Source: Pseudoduganella ginsengisoli
GTDB taxonomy: Bacteria; Pseudomonadota; Gammaproteobacteria; Burkholderiales; Burkholderiaceae_D
Length of the DNA stretch: 64,000 nt
NCBI RefSeq assembly: GCF_009720865.1
Contig: NZ_WNLA01000026.1
Span: forward strand, 19,486-83,485
Direction of reading: 5' to 3'
Shown here piece by piece: positions 1 to 7,929 of the stretch (the stretch's first letter is position 1; each line of letters opens with the position of its first letter). Both the position numbers and the translations under genes were made by a program. The notes beneath the pieces are model-generated. The model was given only the letters and a program-made list of their open reading frames with translations. It ran no database searches and had not been told where the DNA came from.

Positions 1-621
1 CAGCGTGCCGGCCGCATCGCGGTGCAGGGCGCGCACGCCGTCCGACGGCAAGCCATCCGCTTGACGGTAATGGACGACGGCGCCGCGCCCTGGTTCGGCG
101 TTGGCGGGAAGGCGGTCCAGTCCGCCATTGGTGCCGACCCACAAGCCGCCGTCGCCATCATCGGCCAGCGACGTGATCCAGTCGGCAGACAATCCCGTGG
201 GGCCGGCGCGGAAATTGATGAAGTGATCGCGCGCGCGGTCGTAGCGCGCCAGTCCGCCGCTGCTGGTGCCGATCCACAGGCGGCCTGCGGCGTCGGCATG
301 CAGCGTGTTGATGGGGTTGTCCGGCAGCGAATGAACGTCGCCGGGAATATGCAGGTAATTGCGGAAGCGGTAGCCATCCCAGCGCCCCAGGCCGCCCTGT
401 GTGCCCACCCACATAAAGCCGTCGCGGTCTTGCGCCAGCGCCATGATGAGGGAGTTGGGCATGCCGGCTTGCGGCAAGATATGCTGGAACAACGGCGGCG
501 CCAATTGCGCCCAGCGGGCCAGCGGCGGCGCCGATGGCGCAGCCGGCTGCGCCGCCAGGCAAGTCAGGCCGAGGAGGGCCGCAGCGCTTGAACGCCGGCA
601 CCGCCAAAGGAAGGAACGCAT
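1..621 (-). CDS. Two-component-regulator propeller sensor, N-terminal part (cut by window edge)
   Basis: The reverse strand is open from an ATG at 621 to the first base of the window, so only the first 207 codons are visible and there is no stop. The start MRSFLWRCRR followed by an Ala/Leu stretch and AAQPAAPS looks like a signal peptide, placing the next part in the periplasm. After it come regularly spaced blades with the motif [ML]W[VI]GT (MWVGTQGG near residue 70, LWIGTSSG near 115, LWVGTNGG near 160), the hallmark of the two-component-regulator beta-propeller repeat. In this family the propeller is followed by a Y_Y_Y domain, a membrane helix and a GGDEF or histidine kinase output, which would lie outside the window. 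The output type is therefore unknown. Confidence 0.8.
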   Translation of the reverse strand, partial: MRSFLWRCRRSSAAALLGLTCLAAQPAAPSAPPLARWAQLAPPLFQHILPQAGMPNSLIMALAQDRDGFMWVGTQGGLGRWDGYRFRNYLHIPGDVHSLPDNPINTLHADAAGRLWIGTSSGGLARYDRARDHFINFRAGPTGLSADWITSLADDGDGGLWVGTNGGLDRLPANAEPGRGAVVHYRQADGLPSDGVRALHRDAAGTL

Positions 622-719
622 TTCAGGGCAGGACGCAAGTGGATGAGCGTTTCAGTATAGTTGATTATTTGAAATCAAAAATACTCCTGCCCCAAAATGT
701 TAACTCAGACGCAACAATT

Positions 720-2792
720 TCACGAAATCACGTCTGTCCCCGGCGCGCCAAACAATTGCTCCTTCAGCTTGTGCAACTGGTCGCGCACCTGCGCCGCCTT
801 TTCGAACTCCAGGTTCTTCGCGTGATCCAGCATGAGTTTTTCCAGGCGCTTGATTTCCTTGCTGATTTGCTTCTCGCTCATGGACTCGTACTTGGCCGCC
901 GATTCCGCCACGGCCATTTCATCCTTGGCTTCCTGCGGGCTATACACGCCGTCGATCATGTCCTTGATGACTTTATGCACGCCGCGCGGCGTGATGCCGT
1001 TGGCTTCGTTGAAGGCAATCTGCTTGGCGCGGCGGCGCTCCGTTTCACCGATGGCTTTTTCCATGGATTCCGTGATGCGGTCCGCGTACAGCAGCGCCAC
1101 GCCGTTCAAGTTACGCGCGGCGCGGCCGATGGTCTGGATCAGCGAACGTTCGGAACGCAGGAAACCTTCCTTGTCCGCATCGAGCACGGCCACCAGCGAC
1201 ACTTCCGGCAAGTCCAGCCCTTCGCGCAGCAAGTTAATGCCGACCACCACGTCAAACGTACCGATCCGCAAATCCCGCAGGATTTCCACGCGCTCCACGG
1301 TTTCAATATCCGAGTGCAGGTAGCGCACCTTGATGCCGTGGTCGGATAAATATTCCGTCAACTGTTCCGCCATGCGCTTGGTTAAGGTCGTGACCAGCGT
1401 ACGTTCATTCTTGGCAATGCGGTCCTGGATTTCCGACATCAAATCATCGACCTGCGTGCGGGCAGGGCGCACGATGACTTGCGGGTCCACCAGCCCGGTC
1501 GGGCGCACGACTTGCTCAACGACATTGTCCGCATGCTGCTTTTCATATTCCGCCGGCGTGGCGGACACGAAGATCGTTTGCCGCATTTTTGCTTCGAATT
1601 CTTCGAATTTCAGCGGCCGGTTATCCAGCGCCGAAGGCAGGCGGAAGCCATAATCGACCAGGTTGGTTTTACGGGAGCGGTCGCCGTTATACATGGCCGA
1701 CAACTGGCCAATCAGCACGTGCGATTCATCGAGGAACATCAGGGCATCTTTAGGCAGGTAATCGACCAAGGTGGGCGGCGGTTCGCCCGGCATCGCGCCG
1801 CTCAGGTGGCGCGAATAGTTTTCAATGCCTTTGGTAAAGCCGATTTCCGCCATCATTTCCAGGTCGAAGCGCGTGCGCTGTTCCAGCCGCTGTTCTTCCA
1901 GCAACTTGTTTTGGCTGCGGAAAAATTCCAGCCGGTCGCGCAGTTCCGCCTTGATGGATTCAATCGCGCGCAGCACCGTGGAGCGCGGCGTCACGTAGTG
2001 CGAACCCGGATACACGGTGAAGCGGGGAATCTTGGTTTTGACTTTACCCGTCAGCGGATCGAACAGTTGAATGGAATCGATTTCATCATCGAACATATCC
2101 AAACGCACGGCCAAATCCGCGTGTTCGGCCGGGAAGATATCGATGGTATCGCCGCGCACGCGGAACGTGCCGCGGCCGAAATCCATTTCATTGCGCGTGT
2201 ATTGCATCTGGATCAGGCGCGCAATCACGTCGCGCTGCGCGACCTTATCTTTCTGGCGCAACGTCAAAATCATCTGGTGGTATTCGTTGGGATTACCAAT
2301 ACCGTAAATCGCCGACACGGTGGCCACAATGACCACGTCGCGCCGCTCCATCAGCGACTTGGTGCACGACAAGCGCATCTGTTCAATGTGCTCGTTGATC
2401 GACGAATCTTTCTCGATGAACAAGTCGCGCTGGGGCACATATGCCTCCGGCTGATAGTAGTCATAGTAAGAGACGAAGTATTCCACCGCGTTTTCAGGGA
2501 AAAATTCCCTGAACTCGCTGTACAGCTGAGCCGCCAGCGTCTTGTTCGGTGCGAACACGATGGCCGGGCGGCCGCTGCGCGCGATGACGTTGGCCATCGT
2601 GTACGTCTTGCCGGAACCCGTCACCCCCAGCAAAGTCTGGAATGACAAGCCATCCTCGATGCCTTGCACCAAACCGTCAATCGCGGTCGGCTGGTCGCCG
2701 GCGGGAGGGAAGGGCTGGTGCAGCTTGTAGGGGGAATCGGGGAAGGTGACGACAGTGGCCGCTGATGCTGCGGATCCATGCAAATCTTGCAT
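720..2792 (-). CDS. uvrB: Excinuclease ABC subunit B
   Basis: UvrB is the damage-verifying helicase-like subunit of nucleotide excision repair: it receives DNA from UvrA and recruits UvrC. The 690-residue product matches the family length. It has Walker A GVTGSGKT near residue 56, the beta-hairpin region YYDYYQPEAYVPQRD, the DEAD-like box LMFLDESHV, the motif VGINLLREGLDLPEV, motif VI QTIGRAARN and the C-terminal UVR motif (LEKLMLDHAKNLEFEKAAQVRD) that binds UvrC. The start MQDLHGSAA gives a short tail before the conserved FPPAGDQPTAI; a later start is possible. It is transcribed divergently from the aminotransferase gene, with 115 bp between the starts. I saw no clear CTG-N10-CAG LexA-type box there. 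Confidence 0.97.
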   Translation of the reverse strand: MQDLHGSAASAATVVTFPDSPYKLHQPFPPAGDQPTAIDGLVQGIEDGLSFQTLLGVTGSGKTYTMANVIARSGRPAIVFAPNKTLAAQLYSEFREFFPENAVEYFVSYYDYYQPEAYVPQRDLFIEKDSSINEHIEQMRLSCTKSLMERRDVVIVATVSAIYGIGNPNEYHQMILTLRQKDKVAQRDVIARLIQMQYTRNEMDFGRGTFRVRGDTIDIFPAEHADLAVRLDMFDDEIDSIQLFDPLTGKVKTKIPRFTVYPGSHYVTPRSTVLRAIESIKAELRDRLEFFRSQNKLLEEQRLEQRTRFDLEMMAEIGFTKGIENYSRHLSGAMPGEPPPTLVDYLPKDALMFLDESHVLIGQLSAMYNGDRSRKTNLVDYGFRLPSALDNRPLKFEEFEAKMRQTIFVSATPAEYEKQHADNVVEQVVRPTGLVDPQVIVRPARTQVDDLMSEIQDRIAKNERTLVTTLTKRMAEQLTEYLSDHGIKVRYLHSDIETVERVEILRDLRIGTFDVVVGINLLREGLDLPEVSLVAVLDADKEGFLRSERSLIQTIGRAARNLNGVALLYADRITESMEKAIGETERRRAKQIAFNEANGITPRGVHKVIKDMIDGVYSPQEAKDEMAVAESAAKYESMSEKQISKEIKRLEKLMLDHAKNLEFEKAAQVRDQLHKLKEQLFGAPGTDVIS

Positions 2793-2907
2793 AGTGGTGG
2801 GACCTCAACTTTTGATAGAATATGCGATTGTTGGCGTGCGAGACCGGATTTTGTTCGGGCGCACACCCTTCTGCAGCGAAACGCTTCCAATTGACTTCAA
2901 TCTTATC

Positions 2908-4110
2908 ATGACGACTTCTTCCGTTTTCAGCGCCATCGAGATGGCTCCGCGCGACCCGATCCTCGGCATCACCGAGGCCTTCAATGCAGACACCAACCCA
3001 GCCAAAATCAACCTGGGCGTGGGTGTCTATTATGACGACAACGGCAAAGTGCCGCTGCTCGCCTGCGTGCAGAAAGCTGAAGCGATTCTGATTGAACAAG
3101 CTGCGCCGCGCACCTACCTGCCAATCGAAGGTCTGGCGACCTACGACAAGGCAGTGCAAGAGCTGGTATTTGGCGCCGACAGCGCGGTAATTCAAGAGAA
3201 GCGTGCCGTCACCGTGCAAGCCATCGGCGGCACCGGCGCCCTGAAAATCGGCGCGGACTTCCTGCAGCGTTTCGCTCCAGGCGCGCAAGTGTACATTTCC
3301 GACCCAAGCTGGGAAAACCACCGCGCGCTGTTTGAAAGCGCTGGTTTCAAAGTCAACAACTACACGTACTACGATCCAAGCACCGCCGGCGTGAACTTCG
3401 CCGGCATGCTGGCTGACCTGAAGGCCATGCCGGCCGGTTCCGTCGTGCTGCTGCACGCGTGCTGCCACAACCCGACCGGCGCCGACCTGGACGCCGACCA
3501 GTGGGGCCAGATTATTTCCGTCATCACTGCCAACGGCCTGATTCCATTCCTGGACATGGCTTACCAGGGCTTCGGCGCTGGTATCGCAGAAGACGGCGCC
3601 GTGGTACGCCGCTTCGCTGACGCCGGCGGCCCGCTGCTGATCTCGAACTCGTTCTCGAAATCGTTCTCGCTGTACGGCGAGCGCGTGGGCGCGCTGTCCG
3701 TGGTGGCTTCGTCGGCGGAAGAAGCTGCCCGCCTGCTGTCGCAATTGAAGCGCGTCGTGCGCACCAACTACTCGAACCCGCCAGTGCACGGCGGCAAGGT
3801 TGTATCGACCGTGCTGACCACCCCGGAACTGCGCCAGCTGTGGGAAGATGAACTGGCTGCGATGCGCGTGCGCATCAAGGAAATGCGCAATGCGTTCGTC
3901 CAGAAGCTGAAACAAAAAGCCCCGTCGAAAGATTTCGAATTCGTCAACAAGCAAGTTGGCATGTTCTCCTACTCGGGCCTGACCAAGGCGCAAGTGGAAG
4001 CGCTGCGCGCGGAATCGATCTACGCGGTTGATACCGGCCGTATCTGCGTGGCGGCCCTGAATTCGAAGAACATCGACAAGGTGGTTGACGCTATCGCCAA
4101 GGTGCTCTAA
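2908..4110 (+). CDS. tyrB: Aromatic amino acid / aspartate aminotransferase (class I, PLP)
   Basis: A 400-residue class I aminotransferase that would transfer amino groups between aromatic amino acids or aspartate and 2-oxoglutarate, in the cytoplasm. The start MTTSSVFSAIEMAPRDPILG at 2908 is the usual N-terminus of the family; an open frame continues upstream but carries no family sequence. Visible motifs are NLGVGVYYDDNG, the cofactor-contacting CCHNPTGAD, DMAYQGFG and the Schiff-base lysine in NSFSKSFSLYGERVG. The FSLYGERVG form resembles TyrB more than AspC, but substrate preference cannot be read from sequence alone. Two tRNA-Asn genes follow 32 bp after the stop and may be co-transcribed or have their own promoter. 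Confidence 0.9.
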   Translation: MTTSSVFSAIEMAPRDPILGITEAFNADTNPAKINLGVGVYYDDNGKVPLLACVQKAEAILIEQAAPRTYLPIEGLATYDKAVQELVFGADSAVIQEKRAVTVQAIGGTGALKIGADFLQRFAPGAQVYISDPSWENHRALFESAGFKVNNYTYYDPSTAGVNFAGMLADLKAMPAGSVVLLHACCHNPTGADLDADQWGQIISVITANGLIPFLDMAYQGFGAGIAEDGAVVRRFADAGGPLLISNSFSKSFSLYGERVGALSVVASSAEEAARLLSQLKRVVRTNYSNPPVHGGKVVSTVLTTPELRQLWEDELAAMRVRIKEMRNAFVQKLKQKAPSKDFEFVNKQVGMFSYSGLTKAQVEALRAESIYAVDTGRICVAALNSKNIDKVVDAIAKVL

Positions 4111-4142
4111 AATCTTTGTCTTCGGATGTTTCTGAAGACTAA

Positions 4143-4218
4143 TCCCTGATAGCTCAGTCGGTAGAGCGACGGACTGTTAATCCGCAGGTCCCTGGTTCGA
4201 GTCCAGGTCGGGGAGCCA
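4143..4218 (+). tRNA. tRNA-Asn (GTT), copy 1
   Basis: A 76-base cloverleaf folds by eye: acceptor TCCCTGA with TCGGGGA, D arm GCTC/GAGC, anticodon arm ACGGA-CTGTTAA-TCCGC with anticodon GTT, T arm CCTGG-TTCGAGT-CCAGG, and an encoded CCA. It decodes AAC/AAU. It begins 32 bp after the aminotransferase stop and is followed after 24 bp by an identical copy. Confidence 0.97.
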
Positions 4219-4242
4219 AAAGTCTTGAGTAACAACCTCTAA

Positions 4243-4318
4243 TCCCTGATAGCTCAGTCGGTAGAGCGACGGACTGTTAATCCGCAGGTCCCTGGTTCGA
4301 GTCCAGGTCGGGGAGCCA
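4243..4318 (+). tRNA. tRNA-Asn (GTT), copy 2
   Basis: Base-for-base the same as copy 1, including the encoded CCA. The two form a tandem pair with a 24-bp spacer and share the terminator that starts at 4334. Confidence 0.97.
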
Positions 4319-4333
4319 GAATCTTCAGCATGA

Positions 4334-4360
4334 AGCCCAGCCCACATGGCTGGGCTTTTT
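4334..4360 (+). terminator. Rho-independent terminator of the tRNA-Asn pair
   Basis: The arms GCCCAGCC (4335-4342) and GGCTGGGC (4348-4355) pair perfectly round a five-base loop and are followed by TTTTT. The end of this element (TGGGCTTTTTGCATT) recurs after other tRNA-Asn copies in the window. Confidence 0.9.
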
Positions 4361-4390
4361 GCATTCCGCCTTCCTTCTCAAGTGACCCAC

Positions 4391-4639
4391 ATGGACAATA
4401 TCGATCAGCGTTACCTCGTACAGCAAAATAAAATCAGCGATGGCGAGAAAAAGCCGCCGGTGTTTGCCCGGGTCATGCGCAGCAAGGAAGGCGTGTTTGA
4501 AGGCGTGTCCTTTATCAAAAACAAGGAAAAGGCCACAGTGATGACGATGGCCGAAGCGGAAGAGGCAATTGCCTGGGCCACGAAAAAGAAATCCGGCGCC
4601 AAGGATTATGTGACCAAAATTATTTGCGTTGGCCAGTAA
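4391..4639 (+). CDS. Conserved small hypothetical protein, 82 aa
   Basis: A small, probably cytoplasmic protein beginning MDNIDQRYLVQQNKISDGEKK. I chose the ATG at 4391 because the upstream in-frame extension runs back through the tRNA terminator. The sequence is charged and has no signal peptide or membrane segment. Its core, RVMRSKEGVFEGVSFIKNKEKATVMTM, alternates basic and hydrophobic residues like a small alpha/beta fold. It sits between two terminators and is probably a single-gene unit. I do not recognise its function. Confidence 0.65.
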   Translation: MDNIDQRYLVQQNKISDGEKKPPVFARVMRSKEGVFEGVSFIKNKEKATVMTMAEAEEAIAWATKKKSGAKDYVTKIICVGQ

Positions 4640-4644
4640 TGCAA

Positions 4645-4674
4645 AAAGCCCAACTTTTAATGGTTGGGCTTTGG
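4645..4674. terminator. Bidirectional terminator between convergent genes
   Basis: GCCCAAC (4648-4654) pairs with GTTGGGC (4663-4669). It is preceded by AAAAA and followed by TTT-rich sequence, so it can end transcription from the left gene and from the reverse-strand gene on its right. Confidence 0.75.
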
Positions 4675-4683
4675 TATTTCCCG

Positions 4684-5013
4684 TTACAGACCTTTGACTT
4701 GCAGGGTCTGCTCTGCCGTTTTAATGTTGAACAGGCGGTCAATGTTCGGATGTTTGCCCGGGTTGGCAATGGCGTCCTGCGTGTGTTCCGCATAAATCTT
4801 CACGCCCAGCGCTGCTGCTTCCGGGGTAATCGCGCCCAGCGTTTGCGCCAGCCACGCATACACGCGCAGCGAGCCGGCCTGGCCCGGCTTATTTTCAATC
4901 TTGGCGACCGAAGTACCGGACTGGTCGATCAGTTCGATGGCGGGCACTGTATCCAAAACAGGAAGCAGGGACAGGTTGTCGGAAAATTTGTCGCTAAAGT
5001 TTGGAAGCTGCAT
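4684..5013 (-). CDS. DUF2322-like conserved protein, 109 aa
   Basis: The preferred start is MQLPNFSDKFSDNLSLLPVLD at 5013; the frame is open further upstream, but that part (MRSRRTASYHLL) looks non-coding. The body VPAIELIDQSGTSVAKIENK, PGQAGSLRVYAWLA and HTQDAIANPGKHPNIDRL resembles the DUF2322 family from memory; no biochemical role is known for it. No signal peptide or membrane helix is visible. It lies next to, but on present evidence apart from, the flavin-transfer operon to its right, with a 43-bp gap and no clear shared function. Confidence 0.65.
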   Translation of the reverse strand: MQLPNFSDKFSDNLSLLPVLDTVPAIELIDQSGTSVAKIENKPGQAGSLRVYAWLAQTLGAITPEAAALGVKIYAEHTQDAIANPGKHPNIDRLFNIKTAEQTLQVKGL

Positions 5014-5056
5014 AAGGACTCTTGCCAGTCTTAATTTGGTTAAAACCCGTATTTTG

Positions 5057-5569
5057 TCACATATTGCGCTTTGCCTGCTGCCTGCCACCGGTGCCGTTCT
5101 TCGCAGCAAATGGTACGACGCTGTGCGCCGCGACCGCATGCTGCGCCTTCCGGCGGCCTTTCAACCAGTGCCAGATAAACGGCGGCGCCAGCGCAACGCC
5201 CAGTCCCAGGTGCGTCAACGCCGTCAGCGGACCCAGGCCGTCATCGCCAAGGTAATAAATACCGACGGCGGTGAAGCACAGCAGCACCATATTGGCGGCC
5301 AGCAGCGCGCCGCTGACCCGCTGCTTTTTCTTGCGCCAGCCGGCCCGCATATGCACGCTCCACAACGAGCCGATGAATGCCGCCGCGATAAAGGCGGCAG
5401 TGGCGTGCAAGGCGGCCGTGACTATGCGGGCTGTGCCGGAAACGCGCCAGGGGACATCGATCTCGCCTTTGAGGAACAGCGTTTCAGGCGCCAGCAGCAG
5501 CCCGCTCAAGAACAGGAACAACAGGGCTGCCAGCAGCGCCCGCAAATAGTGTTTGGGATAGCCCTTCAT
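5057..5569 (-). CDS. Four-helix membrane protein with paired histidines, cytochrome-b-like
   Basis: A 170-residue integral membrane protein with four hydrophobic segments (about residues 9-31, 49-72, 87-108 and 115-136). Histidines sit in pairs on two helices: H55 and H73 at the ends of helix 2, and H120 and H134 on helix 4. Such an arrangement is typical of bis-histidine diheme membrane cytochromes (b561 and DUF4405 style), so I infer transmembrane electron transfer to the flavoprotein encoded beside it; heme binding is not proven. It is the last gene of a tight operon, starting 3 bp after the ApbE stop. The basic C-terminal tail after residue 138 is probably cytoplasmic. Confidence 0.65.
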   Translation of the reverse strand: MKGYPKHYLRALLAALLFLFLSGLLLAPETLFLKGEIDVPWRVSGTARIVTAALHATAAFIAAAFIGSLWSVHMRAGWRKKKQRVSGALLAANMVLLCFTAVGIYYLGDDGLGPLTALTHLGLGVALAPPFIWHWLKGRRKAQHAVAAHSVVPFAAKNGTGGRQQAKRNM

Positions 5570-5572
5570 GAT

Positions 5573-6382
5573 TCAATGTGGAGTTGGAAAGCCAGGCAGA
5601 TAACCGCCTAAACCCAAGACTGTAGCATGCCGCATGTCAGCCGGCGTGACTGCGGCGACTTTGGCCAGTGCATCGGCGCGCCATGCGGACCGGGCGATCA
5701 CGGTGTGCACGCCCGCATGCGCCGTGGCGCCGTCCGGTGCGATCACGAGGGCAGGGAAGCTGTCATCGCGCTGCGAGGCCACCAGCGACGTGGCGACAGC
5801 CGCGTTGCGCAGCTGGCCCAGCTGCACGATGCGCCCGTCCGGTTCGCGCCGCGATACCGGCAGCGCCAGTTCGCCATACACGCGCAAATCGCCGCCGGCA
5901 TTGACCCAGCCTGCGGGCGCACCGGCGCGGCGCAGCGCCTGGATACCGGCATCGACCGCATAGCCTTTGGCGATGCCATCGAGCGTCAGGCGCAGCGGAC
6001 GGCGCAGGCGCACGGCGCCGGGCGCCAGTTCAATGTCGTCGGCGCAGCCGCGCGGCAGCGGGGCGGGGCCGCCATGGTCCGGCAATACACCGGCCATGAC
6101 CAGATGGCCGCCGACGGTGATATCAAAGCGGCCTTGCGTGCACCGCATCAGTGCGCGCGCCAGCACCAGCAGCCGCACGGTCGCCCGGCTGGCCGGTACG
6201 AACGCACCGTTGCCGGCGTTAATGCGGGACAGTTCGCTGGCGCTGTCCTGGAAACTCCACCGCTGCTGGGCCGCTGCGATGGCGGCGAACGCCGCCTGGA
6301 TCGCCTTCTCGGCGCCAGCGCCGACAGCGGCCGCCTCGACAAAGGTGCCCAGCAGCGGCCGCATGCGGCGCACCGTTTCCAT
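5573..6382 (-). CDS. apbE: FAD:protein FMN transferase (ApbE family)
   Basis: ApbE enzymes use FAD and Mg2+ to attach FMN covalently to a Thr/Ser of a target protein. This 269-residue protein has the family blocks in order: RPLLGTFVE at the N-terminus, GRFDITVGG near residue 84, LTLDGIAKGYAVD near 131, NAGGDLRVYG near 161 and RADALAKVAAV near 236. No signal peptide or lipobox is visible, unlike most periplasmic ApbE lipoproteins, so either export uses another route or the start lies elsewhere. The gene is one base from the FMN-binding protein gene, whose SGAT site is the obvious substrate. Confidence 0.9.
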   Translation of the reverse strand: METVRRMRPLLGTFVEAAAVGAGAEKAIQAAFAAIAAAQQRWSFQDSASELSRINAGNGAFVPASRATVRLLVLARALMRCTQGRFDITVGGHLVMAGVLPDHGGPAPLPRGCADDIELAPGAVRLRRPLRLTLDGIAKGYAVDAGIQALRRAGAPAGWVNAGGDLRVYGELALPVSRREPDGRIVQLGQLRNAAVATSLVASQRDDSFPALVIAPDGATAHAGVHTVIARSAWRADALAKVAAVTPADMRHATVLGLGGYLPGFPTPH

Positions 6383-6383
6383 G

Positions 6384-6926
6384 TCAAGCCTTGCGCAGGT
6401 AAAGCTGGTGTATCGTCAGCAAGCGCTTGACGCCATCCGTGACATTGCGGCACGACAGCGTCGCGCCACTGATGTTCTGGATGTCCTGGTCCAGCTTGAA
6501 GGGATCGGCCAGCGTCTTGCCAACGAACTGCTTGCGCCAGCCCGCTTCACGGATTTGGCCGCCATGGGTTTCACGGTAGCTCAGCACTTCGACACCCAGC
6601 ACGCGGCCGTCCGGCGAGATAGCTGTTGCATACGTGATGAACTCGTGCTTGCCGACCACTTCATCGACGATCAGCCAGCCCTCGAGTTTGCCATCCTTGT
6701 CAGCGCGCCAGACTTTTTGTTCATCCCAGCGCTGGCGCAGGCCGGAGGCGGCCTTGATGCGGTCGCGCTGGTCTGCCGACAGTTTCAGCGCATGGTCCGT
6801 CATCTGTGCACCCGGGAACATCTGCGCCTGGGCCTGGGCCACGGTCAGGTAGTCCGCCGCATAGCCGCTGGGGGCGGCAAGGGCCGCCACGGGAATAAAA
6901 AAGGCGCTCCAGTCGCGCATACTCAT
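6384..6926 (-). CDS. Exported FMN-binding domain protein (ApbE substrate)
   Basis: A 180-residue protein with a probable signal peptide (FFIPVAALAAPSGYAA, cleavage after about residue 24) followed by an FMN_bind domain. The flavinylation motif SGAT occupies residues 153-156 within NISGATLSCRNVTDGVKR; the family pattern has an Asp shortly before this motif, here probably D148, so spacing is slightly unusual. The conserved EVLSYRETHGGQIREAGWRKQF block precedes it. The covalently bound FMN would act as a one-electron carrier outside the cytoplasmic membrane. It stands directly before apbE and 12 bp after the DUF6662-like gene, in a Fur-type operon. Confidence 0.88.
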   Translation of the reverse strand: MSMRDWSAFFIPVAALAAPSGYAADYLTVAQAQAQMFPGAQMTDHALKLSADQRDRIKAASGLRQRWDEQKVWRADKDGKLEGWLIVDEVVGKHEFITYATAISPDGRVLGVEVLSYRETHGGQIREAGWRKQFVGKTLADPFKLDQDIQNISGATLSCRNVTDGVKRLLTIHQLYLRKA

Positions 6927-6938
6927 GGTGGACTCGCT

Positions 6939-7829
6939 TTAAAAGTTATAGCCAATCTTGACACGGATTTCATTCTTGGTTTTTTCAATCAAGTGCAGGC
7001 GCGTATTGGTCTGCCCCTCGTATTGCTCGCCGCCGCCGCGCAACTGGTGGAAGTAAGTGACCGTGGCCCACCATTGCTTGCCGCCATAGTGCAGCGACGG
7101 ACCGGCAAATGCGGACCAGCGCTCCAGGCCCACTTCCGTTTCATATTCGTGTTCCAGCATGGCTTCGCAGCCGATGTACCAGCCGGGCGCAAAGCGGTAC
7201 GACAGCCCGGTACCCAGCTTGGTGGAAATCTCCATTTCAGGTTCGGTCGGCCAGTCAAAGCCTTCCGGCAAGCCGGCGATCGGCGCGCGTTTTTCATGCG
7301 CGGCGCGCAGGCCGATATTGCCGACCCATGTCAATTCCCCCTCCATGAAGTATTTTTGCGCCTGCAACTGCGCTTCTACTTCGAATTCGCGCTTCTTCTG
7401 GCCGGAATGCACATCCAGGCGGCCGTATTCAATCGACATGTAGCCGGACAGGCCGAAGTCATCCTTGGCCGGGCTGAGGAAATTGTATTTGGCCGCCACT
7501 TCCACGCCTTGCAGGCGCAGGCCGTTGTGTTTTTCTTTCGGCAGATAGCCATCGATGGTCAGGCCGCTGGTATGGAGCGCCAGGCCATTGAGTTCAGCCG
7601 ATACTTGGAAGCGGTCAGTGACGCCGTATTCGATTTCCGTTTTGCTATCAGTGGCGCGGTAATGGCCGGCGCCTTTATCGGAGCGCTGCGTGAACCACTG
7701 GTAAAACTCGGCTTGGCCTTTCGGTAATACTTCGGCGCCGCGCACGTAACCAAACAGGTTTTCGTCAGCGTGGGCGGAAGAGGCGAGAGTGAGCAGGGCG
7801 AGGCAAACCAGCGTACGGCGGAAAGTCAT
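6939..7829 (-). CDS. Outer-membrane beta-barrel-like protein (DUF6662-like)
   Basis: A 296-residue protein with a clear signal peptide (MTFRRTLVCLALLTLASSAHA) and a body of alternating polar and hydrophobic strands ending in IRVKIGYNF, a terminal aromatic typical of outer-membrane barrels. The sequence ENLFGYVRGAEVLPKGQAEFYQW resembles the DUF6662 family from memory. It is the first gene of the Fur-type operon, with the promoter 30-60 bp upstream, so an iron-starvation outer-membrane role is the simplest reading. No plug domain or TonB box is present, so it is not a TonB receptor. Confidence 0.7.
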   Translation of the reverse strand: MTFRRTLVCLALLTLASSAHADENLFGYVRGAEVLPKGQAEFYQWFTQRSDKGAGHYRATDSKTEIEYGVTDRFQVSAELNGLALHTSGLTIDGYLPKEKHNGLRLQGVEVAAKYNFLSPAKDDFGLSGYMSIEYGRLDVHSGQKKREFEVEAQLQAQKYFMEGELTWVGNIGLRAAHEKRAPIAGLPEGFDWPTEPEMEISTKLGTGLSYRFAPGWYIGCEAMLEHEYETEVGLERWSAFAGPSLHYGGKQWWATVTYFHQLRGGGEQYEGQTNTRLHLIEKTKNEIRVKIGYNF

Positions 7830-7861
7830 GGTGCAGTCCAGTAGGGAGTGTAAAGGTGATC

Positions 7862-7891
7862 ATTATAAATGAGACTGATTCGCATTATCAA
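7862..7891 (-). promoter_or_regulatory. Promoter with overlapping Fur box
   Basis: On the reverse strand, -35 TTGATA (7886-7891) and -10 TATAAT (7862-7867) are 18 bp apart. The spacer holds AATGCGAATCAGTCTCATT (7868-7886), which matches the common Fur box AATGAGAATCATTCTCATT at 17 of 19 positions. Fur-Fe2+ bound here would block RNA polymerase, so the operon 7829-5057 should be induced by iron limitation. Confidence 0.8.
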
Positions 7892-7929
7892 TCTTGGTGA
7901 CACACTCGCATGCCGAACTGTTTTGCCGC

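Noticed and set aside
1479..2645. A 388-codon forward frame opposite uvrB
   Set aside because: It is the mirror of a well-supported uvrB, with composition typical of shadow frames.
2793..2907. Possible LexA (SOS) box in front of uvrB
   Set aside because: No CTG-N10-CAG-type palindrome could be found in the 115-bp gap.
2677..3993. A 438-codon frame opposite the aminotransferase and uvrB start
   Set aside because: It overlaps two clear genes on the other strand and has no recognisable motif.
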